Source of the DNA: Alphaproteobacteria bacterium
GTDB taxonomy: Bacteria; Pseudomonadota; Alphaproteobacteria; Caulobacterales; Caulobacteraceae
Assembly: GCA_028869395.1 (NCBI GenBank)
Contig: JAGWSE010000256.1
Location: 1-5,171, forward strand
Reading direction: 5' to 3'
Length of the DNA stretch: 5,171 nucleotides
Shown piece by piece: positions 1-5,043 of this stretch. The notes under the pieces were generated by a model. It was not told the DNA's origin. It did no database searches and saw only the letters and a program-made list of their open reading frames with translations. The position numbers and the translations under genes are program-made. Position 1 is the first letter of the stretch. Every line of letters begins with the position of its first letter.

Positions 1-968
1 GCATGGGCGCGCCCGGGCGGCGTGAAGTCGGCCATGGTAAGCTTGCCTGGCGGGCGATCCGTCCGATGCTGCCGAGCGTCGAGGACTTCCCCTACACGCT
101 TCGTCTGGTCTCGGAGATCTTCGAGTCCAACGGTTCGTCGTCGATGGCCTCGGTCTGCGGCTCGTCGCTGGCCCTGATGGACGCCGGCGTGCCCTTGAAG
201 AAGCCGGTCTCCGGCATCGCCATGGGCCTGATCCTCGAGAAGGACGGCTTCGCCGTGCTATCCGACATCCTGGGCGACGAAGACCACCTCGGCGACATGG
301 ATTTCAAGGTGGCCGGCACGCACGAGGGCATCACCTCGCTGCAGATGGACATCAAGATCGCCGGCATCACCGAGGAGATCATGCGTCAGGCCCTCGCCCA
401 GGCGAAGGACGGCCGCGAGCACATCCTCGGCGAAATGGCCAAGGCCATGGAGGCGCCGCGCGCGCACCTCGGCGAGCACGCGCCGAAGATCGAGACGATG
501 AAGATCCCGGTGGACAAGATCCGCGAGGTCATCGGCTCCGGCGGAAAGGTGATCCGGGAGATCGTCGAGAAGACGGGCGCCAAGATCGACATCGGCGAGG
601 ACGGCACCATCAAGATCGCCGCTTCCGAGCAGACGAAGATCGACGCCGCCCGCGACTGGATCAAGTCCATCGCCTCGGAGCCCGAGGTTGGCCAGATCTA
701 CACCGGCAAGGTGGTGAAGATCGTGGACTTTGGCGCCTTCGTGAACTTCTTCGGCGCGAAGGATGGCCTGGTGCACGTCAGCCAGATCGCCAACGAGCGC
801 GTCAACAAGGTCTCCGACGTCCTGCAGGAGGGCCAGTCCGTGAAGGTCAAGCTCCTGGGCTTCGACGATCGCGGCAAGACCCGCCTTTCCATGAAGGTCG
901 TCGACCAGGAGACTGGCGAGGACCTCTCGAAGAAGGACGAGAAGGCTGAGGAGCGCGAGGAGGCATAA
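1..968 (+). CDS. pnp: Polynucleotide phosphorylase, C-terminal part (5' end outside window)
   Basis: PNPase is a trimeric 3'-to-5' exoribonuclease that uses phosphate to release nucleoside diphosphates; it acts in mRNA and small-RNA decay, often with RNase E. The reading frame is open from the left edge (bases 1-2 finish an upstream codon), and 321 residues from the Met codon at 3 are visible out of a usual ~700, so more than half of the protein lies outside. Visible in order are the second RNase PH core, with the phosphate-binding GSSSMASVCG stretch (residues 44-53) and the catalytic Asp pair in GDEDHLGDMDF (D92 and D98, matching E. coli D486/D492); a KH domain with its GSGG loop (178-181); an S1 domain (about 228-297); and a charged Lys/Glu-rich tail. 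The core looks intact. The Met at 3 is internal, not a start. The gene ends with TAA and is followed by a strong terminator. Confidence 0.97.
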   Translation, partial: MGAPGRREVGHGKLAWRAIRPMLPSVEDFPYTLRLVSEIFESNGSSSMASVCGSSLALMDAGVPLKKPVSGIAMGLILEKDGFAVLSDILGDEDHLGDMDFKVAGTHEGITSLQMDIKIAGITEEIMRQALAQAKDGREHILGEMAKAMEAPRAHLGEHAPKIETMKIPVDKIREVIGSGGKVIREIVEKTGAKIDIGEDGTIKIAASEQTKIDAARDWIKSIASEPEVGQIYTGKVVKIVDFGAFVNFFGAKDGLVHVSQIANERVNKVSDVLQEGQSVKVKLLGFDDRGKTRLSMKVVDQETGEDLSKKDEKAEEREEA

Positions 969-995
969 GCCCTCCGCATACTCTGAAAGTATCGG

Positions 996-1027
996 GGCGG
1001 CTGCAGCGATGCAGCCGCCTTTTTCTT
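996..1027 (+). terminator. Intrinsic terminator of pnp
   Basis: A perfect 10-bp GC-rich stem (996-1005 with 1010-1019) closes on a GCGA tetraloop, a stable GNRA-type loop. It is followed at once by TTTTTCTT. It lies 28 bp after the pnp stop and reads in the pnp direction. Confidence 0.93.
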
Positions 1028-1048
1028 GTCCCCACGCCGGAACATACG

Positions 1049-1075
1049 AAAAGGCCCGCCTGGCGGCGGGCCTTT
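1049..1075 (-). terminator. Intrinsic terminator of dnaA
   Basis: An 11-bp perfect stem (1050-1060 with 1065-1075) with a 4-nt loop lies 25 bp past the dnaA stop on the minus strand. Read on that strand the stem runs into TTTT (1052-1049). The plus-strand side ends in only three T's, so it may also stop leftover pnp transcription, but the main direction is dnaA. Confidence 0.85.
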
Positions 1076-1099
1076 GCACTCTCTCCAGGACTGAACCCG

Positions 1100-2557
1100 T
1101 TAGCCGCGGAGCTTTCGCATGAGGACCTCGATGTCGCGGGCGATGCTGGCGTCGTCGCCCTTCAGCGACTCGATGCGTCGCACGGCGTGCAGGACGGTGG
1201 TGTGGTCACGTCCGCCGAAGCGCCGGCCAATGTCGGGCAGGCTGCGCGTGGTGACTTGCTTGGCCAGCCACATCGCCACCTGACGAGGGCGCGCGACGGC
1301 GCGGGCGCGGCGCTCGGAGATCAGGTCGGCCTGCTTGAGGCTGTAGTGCTCGGCGACGATCTTCTGGATCATGTCCACCGTCACCCGGCGCTCATTGCAC
1401 GACAGGTGCGGCCGCAAGATGGATTGCGCTTCATCCAGCGTCAGCGTTGCGACCTGCGAGCCCACACGGGCGACGAGGGTGTTCAGCGCGCCTTCCAGCT
1501 CGCGCACGCTGTCGGTGAAGCGGTCTGCCAGGAACTGCAGCACCTCCGGCCGGGCCACCGCCCGGAAGCCCCCCTGGCGGGCCAGGGTTTCGAGCTTGCG
1601 CTCCAGGATGCCCATGCGCAGGTTGCGGTCGGCCGGCTCGATGCCGCAGACCAGGCCCGCCTGCAGGTGCGAGCGCAGGCGCGGCTCCATTTCCGAGATC
1701 TCGGTGGGAGAGCGGTCGGCGGTCATCACCACCCGGCGGCCCTCGCCGACAAGCTCGGTGAGCGTGTGGAAAAGCTCTTCCTGAGTGGTGGGCTTGCCGG
1801 CCACGAAGTGGACATCGTCGATCAGCAGCAGGTCGGCGTTGCGCAGCTCTTCCTTGAAGGCCGCGGTCTGCCTGTCCTGGAGCGCCTTTACGAAGGTGGA
1901 GGTGAACCGCTCGGCCGAGAGGTATACGACCCGCTTCTGCGGCTCCGTCCGCATGGCCTCCCACGCGAGCGCGTTCAGCAGGTGCGTCTTGCCGAAACCG
2001 TAGGGGCCATGGAAGAGCACCGGGTTGAAGTGGCCGTCGGCCCACGAGGCCACGCGACGTGCGACGGCGAAAGCGAACTCGTTCGCCGGACCGGCCACGA
2101 AGGTCTCGAACGTGAAGCGCTCCTGCAGGCCGAACAGACGGCCCTGGCGGGCCGCCACGGGGGCAACCTCCGCCTCGACCTCGAAGACCGCCGGCGCGGT
2201 CGCCACGGCCGCCCCGACGGCGTTGGCCGCCATCGGCGCCGCCATCAGGGGCGGAGCCACTGCGCCCATGGATTCCACCTCCATGCGCGACTTCAGATCG
2301 AGCCGGCGGTCGAGCGGATCGTACTGCGCCCAAAGCTCTCCGATGCGCCGCCACGCATGGCGGCGAATCCAGTCGCGCGCGACGCCGGTCGCGGCCACAA
2401 GGCAGACGTCCTCGCCCGCTTCACGGAGCGACGCCTGACCCAGCCAGGAACCGAACGTCGCCTCGCCCAATTCGTGCTTGAGAACCTGGCATGTCTTCGT
2501 CCACACGGCCGCAGCCGGCGCATTCGCCATAGCCCCCGCAGCCCCCCCGCTCATCAT
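1100..2557 (-). CDS. dnaA: Chromosomal replication initiator DnaA
   Basis: DnaA is the ATP-dependent initiator that binds DnaA boxes at the origin, opens the duplex and helps load the helicase; in Caulobacter it is also a transcription factor for cell-cycle genes. From the start at 2557 the protein has 485 residues. Domain I covers about 18-93 (VWTKTC...WIRRHAWRRIGELW). A low-complexity Ala/Val/Pro-rich linker runs to about 140. The AAA+ domain follows, with Walker A GPYGFGKT (184-191), Walker B LLLIDD (243-248), sensor 1 TADRSP (279-284), the arginine-finger region PRLRSHL (from 292) and sensor 2 RELEGAL (352-358). C-terminal domain IV carries the DnaA signature RDHTTVLHA (450-458). All key motifs are intact. 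The start is uncertain: ATG codons exist at 2602, 2557, 2554 and 2530. I chose 2557 because MMSGGAA resembles the Caulobacter N-terminus and the 2602 extension (Trp/Arg-rich) does not; only a poorly spaced AAGG precedes it. Own promoter and terminator are likely. Confidence 0.97.
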   Translation of the reverse strand: MMSGGAAGAMANAPAAAVWTKTCQVLKHELGEATFGSWLGQASLREAGEDVCLVAATGVARDWIRRHAWRRIGELWAQYDPLDRRLDLKSRMEVESMGAVAPPLMAAPMAANAVGAAVATAPAVFEVEAEVAPVAARQGRLFGLQERFTFETFVAGPANEFAFAVARRVASWADGHFNPVLFHGPYGFGKTHLLNALAWEAMRTEPQKRVVYLSAERFTSTFVKALQDRQTAAFKEELRNADLLLIDDVHFVAGKPTTQEELFHTLTELVGEGRRVVMTADRSPTEISEMEPRLRSHLQAGLVCGIEPADRNLRMGILERKLETLARQGGFRAVARPEVLQFLADRFTDSVRELEGALNTLVARVGSQVATLTLDEAQSILRPHLSCNERRVTVDMIQKIVAEHYSLKQADLISERRARAVARPRQVAMWLAKQVTTRSLPDIGRRFGGRDHTTVLHAVRRIESLKGDDASIARDIEVLMRKLRG

Positions 2558-2641
2558 CCTTCGCCAACCCCAAATCGAACCCGCCCACCGGTCCAAGGCC
2601 ATGGCCCCGGCCAGCTTTTCTTAAGACAAACAGACGCTTAC

Positions 2642-2665
2642 CCGGCGGCTTGAGTGTGCCGCCAG
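2642..2665 (-). other. Stem-loop in the dnaA leader
   Basis: On the minus strand an 8-bp stem (2665-2658 with 2649-2642, one G-T pair) closes an 8-nt loop about 85 nt upstream of the chosen dnaA start. No T tract follows, so it is not a terminator. It may shape a long 5' leader of the dnaA mRNA; the function is inferred. Confidence 0.4.
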
Positions 2666-2688
2666 CGCCCGGTGCAACCCCGGGGTCC

Positions 2689-2699
2689 CGTCTAAGACG
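2689..2699. repeat. Short inverted repeat CGTCT-A-AGACG upstream of dnaA
   Basis: A perfect 5-bp inverted repeat with one central base. A related palindrome, TCTTAAGA, lies at 2619-2626, so the two share a TCTTA(A)GA-like core about 72 bp apart. They could be operator sites or chance; no regulator is identified. Confidence 0.3.
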
Positions 2700-2714
2700 C
2701 CTGTAAGGAGGTTG

Positions 2715-2742
2715 AGACTAGTCGGGGGGACATGCCGGTCAA
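2715..2742 (-). promoter_or_regulatory. Candidate dnaA promoter
   Basis: Read on the minus strand, TTGACC (2742-2737) is separated by 16 bp from TAGTCT (2720-2715). The -35 is good and the -10 is weak (3 of 6 to TATAAT). A start near 2708 would give a leader of about 150 nt to the ATG at 2557, similar to the long dnaA leader known in Caulobacter. A GANTC site sits 4 bp upstream of the -35. A second weaker possibility is TTGGCG (2788-2783) with the AT-rich stretch near 2766-2778, but its spacing is short. Confidence 0.35.
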
Positions 2743-2746
2743 CGGG

Positions 2747-2751
2747 GATTC
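2747..2751. promoter_or_regulatory. GANTC site 1 (CcrM-type methylation site)
   Basis: GATTC, a match to the GANTC target of the cell-cycle methyltransferase CcrM, lies next to the candidate dnaA -35. In Caulobacter the methylation state of GANTC sites in the dnaA promoter influences dnaA transcription. The sequence match is certain; the role here is inferred. Confidence 0.6.
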
Positions 2752-2778
2752 TTCGCCCCCCGGTTTGATATTTTCGTT

Positions 2779-2783
2779 GACTC
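2779..2783. promoter_or_regulatory. GANTC site 2 (CcrM-type methylation site)
   Basis: GACTC, a second GANTC match, 32 bp from the first and still in the non-coding region upstream of dnaA. Two sites in 37 bp of a control region fit methylation-sensitive regulation by CcrM and possibly GcrA, as in other Caulobacteraceae. The role is inferred from context. Confidence 0.6.
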
Positions 2784-2806
2784 GCCAAGAGCCCTTTTGC
2801 GCCAAG
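2783..2806 (-). repeat. Direct repeat CTTGGCG x2 upstream of dnaA
   Basis: CTTGGCG (minus strand) occurs at 2789-2783 and 2806-2800, with unit starts 17 bp apart. The upstream copy also forms an inverted pair (CCAAGG 2802-2807 with CCTTGG 2817-2822). The second copy overlaps a GANTC site by one base. It may be a protein-binding site; chance is not excluded for 7-bp units. Confidence 0.3.
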
Positions 2807-2885
2807 GGAAACCTCGCCTTGGGATAGGTTCGAGTGGGAGATTTCGCCGCAGCGAGCGCCGATTTTTGAGGCGCCTTCGGACAAC

Positions 2886-2913
2886 AAAAAGGGCGCTCCG
2901 GAGAGCGCCCTTT
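2886..2913 (-). terminator. Intrinsic terminator of rpsT
   Basis: A perfect 11-bp stem (2888-2898 with 2903-2913) with a 4-nt loop. Read on the minus strand it ends in TTTTTGTTGT. It lies 54 bp after the rpsT stop, separating rpsT from the dnaA control region. This argues that dnaA needs its own promoter. Confidence 0.93.
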
Positions 2914-2936
2914 CGCATCCTGAGGTCGGCTCGACT

Positions 2937-2957
2937 GCGACGGTTTCGGTCCGTCGC
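2937..2957 (-). other. Stem-loop just after rpsT
   Basis: A 7-bp perfect stem (2937-2943 with 2951-2957) with a 7-nt loop starts 10 bp past the rpsT stop codon. There is no T tract, so it is not a terminator by itself. It could protect the 3' end of the rpsT mRNA in tandem with the terminator at 2886-2913. Confidence 0.45.
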
Positions 2958-2967
2958 CTGGCGAGGC

Positions 2968-3237
2968 TCAGGCCGCCGACAGCTTCTTCAGCTGGGCGGC
3001 CAGGCGGGACACTTTCCGCGAGCCGGTGTTCTTATGGATCACACCCTTTGAGACGGCGCGCATCACTTCCGACTGGGCCTCCACGAACGCGGCCTTGGCC
3101 TTGGCGACGTCGCCGGCGGTGACCGCTTCCTCGAAGGTGCGCAGGAAGGTGCGCACGCGAGAGCGGCGAGATTTGTTGACTTCGGTGCGGCGGGCGATCT
3201 TGCGGACCGCCTTCTTGGCGCCGGGCGTGTTGGCCAT
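2968..3237 (-). CDS. rpsT: 30S ribosomal protein S20
   Basis: S20 is a small basic protein that binds 16S rRNA early in 30S assembly. The product has 89 residues (E. coli S20 has 87), begins MANTPGAKKAVRK, and shows the family pattern: a Lys/Arg-rich N-terminal helix with RRTEVNKSRRSRVRTF (16-31), a middle helix rich in Ala (AKAKAAFVEAQ), and the conserved KGVIHKNTGSRKVSRL stretch (64-79) near the C-terminus. The ATG at 3237 is preceded by GAAGAG (3253-3248) 10 nt away, a moderate ribosome-binding site. The gene has its own promoter upstream and terminator downstream, so it is probably monocistronic, perhaps with some read-through from the hydratase operon. E. coli S20 represses its own translation; the foldable leader here could serve a similar role, but that is inference. 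Confidence 0.97.
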   Translation of the reverse strand: MANTPGAKKAVRKIARRTEVNKSRRSRVRTFLRTFEEAVTAGDVAKAKAAFVEAQSEVMRAVSKGVIHKNTGSRKVSRLAAQLKKLSAA

Positions 3238-3250
3238 CGTTCAGAGCTCT

Positions 3251-3289
3251 TCACAAAAACGGACGCGCCCGGGGCCGCCGGGCGTGAAA
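3251..3289 (-). promoter_or_regulatory. Foldable rpsT leader, attenuator- or autoregulation-like
   Basis: On the minus strand a GC-only stem of 7 bp (3285-3279 with 3273-3267) is followed 6 nt later by TTTTT (3260-3256). Alternatively, trimming that stem to 6 bp allows an outer 5-bp stem, TTCAC with GTGAA (3289-3285 with 3255-3251), which would cover half of the GAAGAG ribosome-binding site. Either arrangement could limit rpsT expression. The pairing is visible; the regulation is inferred. Confidence 0.4.
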
Positions 3290-3301
3290 ATCGGAGGCGC
3301 G

Positions 3302-3330
3302 GATATACGGGACAGGAACGGTGGGGTCAA
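3302..3330 (-). promoter_or_regulatory. rpsT promoter
   Basis: Read on the minus strand: TTGACC (3330-3325), a 17-bp spacer, then TATATC (3307-3302). This is the best promoter match in the window and lies between the hydratase stop and the rpsT start. Predicted transcription start is near 3295, giving a leader of about 58 nt. Confidence 0.75.
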
Positions 3331-3353
3331 TGCCGCGCGCGCCCTTGCCGCGC

Positions 3354-4130
3354 CTATTTGCCCGTGAACTTCGGCGGCCGCTTCTCGACGAACGCGGACA
3401 TGCCTTCCTTCTGGTCCTCAAAGGCGAACAGGGAATGGAAAAGCCGCCGCTCCATGGCCACGCCGGTCGAGAGCGTCGTCTCGTAGGCGGCGTTGACCAG
3501 TTCCTTGTTCATCATCACCGCGAGCGGCGACTGCGAGGCGATCTTCTTCGCGGCGCCCAGCGCCTCCTCCATCAGCTTGTCGGCAGGGACCACGCGGGAG
3601 ACGAGGCCGGCGCGCTCGGCTTCGGCGGCGTCCATCATGCGGGCGGTCAGCACCATGTCCATCGCCTTCGACTTGCCCACGAAGCGCGTCAGCCGCTGGG
3701 TGCCGCCGATGCCGGGCATGACGCCCAGATTGATCTCGGGCTGGCCGAATTTCGCAGTGTCGGCCGCTATGATGAAGTCGCAGAGCATGGCGATCTCGCA
3801 ACCGCCGCCCAGCGCGTATCCCGACACCGCGGCGATGATCGGTTTGCGGAAATGCTCGAGCCGGCGCGCGGCCGCCGTGAAGAAGTCGAGGCTGAACATC
3901 TGAGCGTAGGTCTTGTCCGACATTTCCTTGATGTCGGCGCCGGCGGCGAACGCCCGCTCCGAGCCGGTCAGCACGACGCAGCGGACTGCATCGTCCGCTT
4001 CGGCGGCGTCCAGCGCCTGAGAGAGGTCGCTCAGGAGACGGCTGTTGAGCGCGTTGAGCGCCTCGGGCCTGTTGAGGCGGACGACGGTCACCCCGTCCCG
4101 GATTTCGACGAGAAGCGTCTCGAAGCTCAT
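3354..4130 (-). CDS. Enoyl-CoA hydratase (crotonase family)
   Basis: Crotonase-family enoyl-CoA hydratases add water across trans-2-enoyl-CoA thioesters in fatty-acid beta-oxidation, in the cytoplasm, usually as hexamers. The protein has 258 residues, the normal family length. It shows RPEALNALN (21-29), the CoA/oxyanion segment FAAGADIKEM (61-70), the second oxyanion segment ALGGGCE (106-112), and FGQPEINLG (128-136). Both catalytic glutamates of the rat mitochondrial enzyme (E144 and E164) are present as E112 and E132, so true hydratase activity is likely. The C-terminus ends EGMSAFVEKRPPKF, also typical. The ATG at 4130 is chosen because AGGAG (4141-4137) lies 6 nt upstream; the longer frame to 4190 would run into the preceding gene. 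It starts 34 bp after the TraB/GumN gene and is probably cotranscribed with it and mutM. An enoyl-CoA hydratase beside rpsT-dnaA is common in alphaproteobacteria. The exact substrate chain length cannot be told. Confidence 0.95.
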   Translation of the reverse strand: MSFETLLVEIRDGVTVVRLNRPEALNALNSRLLSDLSQALDAAEADDAVRCVVLTGSERAFAAGADIKEMSDKTYAQMFSLDFFTAAARRLEHFRKPIIAAVSGYALGGGCEIAMLCDFIIAADTAKFGQPEINLGVMPGIGGTQRLTRFVGKSKAMDMVLTARMMDAAEAERAGLVSRVVPADKLMEEALGAAKKIASQSPLAVMMNKELVNAAYETTLSTGVAMERRLFHSLFAFEDQKEGMSAFVEKRPPKFTGK

Positions 4131-4136
4131 GGCGCG

Positions 4137-4141
4137 CTCCT
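4137..4141 (-). promoter_or_regulatory. Ribosome-binding site deciding the hydratase start
   Basis: AGGAG on the minus strand, 6 nt before the ATG at 4130. It selects this start over the in-frame ATG at 4190, which lies inside the upstream gene. Confidence 0.8.
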
Positions 4142-4164
4142 GAGTGGAAGGGAACGGCAGGCGC

Positions 4165-5043
4165 TTAAGGCCCCTGCACGGAATAGCCAAGCGCCCTCAG
4201 CCTCGCGGGCAGTCCACCGGGGCCGACCAGGTGGCCGACGCCCACGACCACGACGGTGCGCCCCTTGCCGGCGAGACGCGCCCGGAGGATCTTGATCCAG
4301 CGGGCGTTCCGATCGATGACCAAGCGGCGGTACAGGTCAGGCGACACCTTGCGGAGCGGTTGCAGCGCCTCCCGGTCGAGCTTCGCCACATCACCGTTCA
4401 TCCAGGCGCGGAGAAGCTGGTCGTATTCATCAGGTTCTTCTTCGAGCTCCTTGAGCGTCTCGTCGAGCGAGGCCACCTGGTCGGGAAGCGCTGTGTCGTT
4501 GAAGATGTCGAGCTGCTCGGCCGGGGTCTCGAACGCCCGCCTCTCAGCGCTGGGAGGCGCCTGAGCGGCGATGACGTGCTCGGGGCCGAACGCCATGTCG
4601 GCGCCCGCCTTCTTGTAGGACGCGTCTCCCAGGGCGACCTCGGCAAGCCAGGGCTTCAGCCGATCGAGCAGTCCCGGCGAAAGGTCGTAGACCTGCGCAA
4701 CGCGGGCCAGGCGCGCGGCGTCGGCCGGCGGGAGAAGTCGGAAGAGCGACTGGTCTGGCGGAAGCACGCCGAGCTGAGCGGCGAGCTTGGTGGTGTCCGC
4801 CTCGGTGGCGGCGTCCATCGGCAGCTCGAACCAGATGTCATCGGCGTGAGCGATCGCCCGCCGGAGCGCGGGCGGCTCCCACTTCAGGCCGGGCGGAAGA
4901 AGATGGACCGAGCCGAAGAGGACGATCTGCGAGTCCCTGTCCTTCACGACCCACATGGGCGGTTCGGCCAAGGCCGTGCGCGGGAGTGCGAGCGAAACGG
5001 CAAGTCCGAAGGCTATGAGCAGACTGCGGAAACCGCGGCTCAT
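4165..5043 (-). CDS. TraB/GumN family protein, secreted
   Basis: The 292-residue protein starts with a Sec signal peptide: basic MSRGFR, a hydrophobic stretch (about 8-20) and a likely signal peptidase I site after TALA (residue 26), so it is probably periplasmic. The mature part matches the TraB/GumN family (related to animal TIKI proteins, proposed metalloproteases): the N-terminal motif LFGSVHLLPPG (42-52), ADDIWFELP with E73, FETPAEQ (171-177), DRNARW (244-249), and the second motif VGVGHLVGPGGL (267-278). Both GxxH motifs are intact. The biochemical role of bacterial members is not well established, so no reaction is assigned. The start at 5043 is chosen because its ATG overlaps the mutM stop (ATGA), which suggests translational coupling, and because it places the signal peptide at the N-terminus. 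A longer frame to 5112 lies inside mutM and would bury the signal peptide. No good Shine-Dalgarno sequence is seen, consistent with coupling. Confidence 0.9.
   Translation of the reverse strand: MSRGFRSLLIAFGLAVSLALPRTALAEPPMWVVKDRDSQIVLFGSVHLLPPGLKWEPPALRRAIAHADDIWFELPMDAATEADTTKLAAQLGVLPPDQSLFRLLPPADAARLARVAQVYDLSPGLLDRLKPWLAEVALGDASYKKAGADMAFGPEHVIAAQAPPSAERRAFETPAEQLDIFNDTALPDQVASLDETLKELEEEPDEYDQLLRAWMNGDVAKLDREALQPLRKVSPDLYRRLVIDRNARWIKILRARLAGKGRTVVVVGVGHLVGPGGLPARLRALGYSVQGP

Noticed and set aside
258..1079. 273-codon minus-strand frame opposite pnp
   Set aside because: Opposite strongly conserved PNPase sequence, runs through both terminators, and has Leu/Asp/Ala/His-rich shadow composition.
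2619..2641. CtrA site from the TTAA at 2621
   Set aside because: A second TTAA at the required 7-nt spacing is missing.
1187..2653. 488-codon open frame on the plus strand opposite dnaA
   Set aside because: It lies opposite the intact, well-recognised dnaA. Its Arg/His/Gly-rich translation resembles no family I know, and long antisense frames are expected in GC-rich codon-biased DNA.
2732..2827. 31-codon plus-strand frame downstream of TAAGGAGGT
   Set aside because: The Shine-Dalgarno match is 19 nt from the ATG, too far for normal initiation, and the peptide is not recognisable.
2621..2887. 88-codon minus-strand frame upstream of dnaA
   Set aside because: It starts inside the rpsT terminator and crosses the GANTC sites and candidate promoter. 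No ribosome-binding site or known domain was seen.
2558..2967. Replication origin next to dnaA
   Set aside because: No cluster of DnaA boxes (the best match, near 2820-2830, is only about 6 of 9) and no long AT-rich stretch. In Caulobacter the origin lies near hemE, not directly beside dnaA.
2797..3051. 84-codon plus-strand frame across the rpsT 3' end
   Set aside because: It crosses the rpsT terminator and part of rpsT on the opposite strand; Arg-rich low-complexity translation.
3321..4295. 324-codon plus-strand frame opposite the enoyl-CoA hydratase
   Set aside because: Shadow of the crotonase-family gene and its neighbour; Arg/His-rich composition with no recognisable domain.
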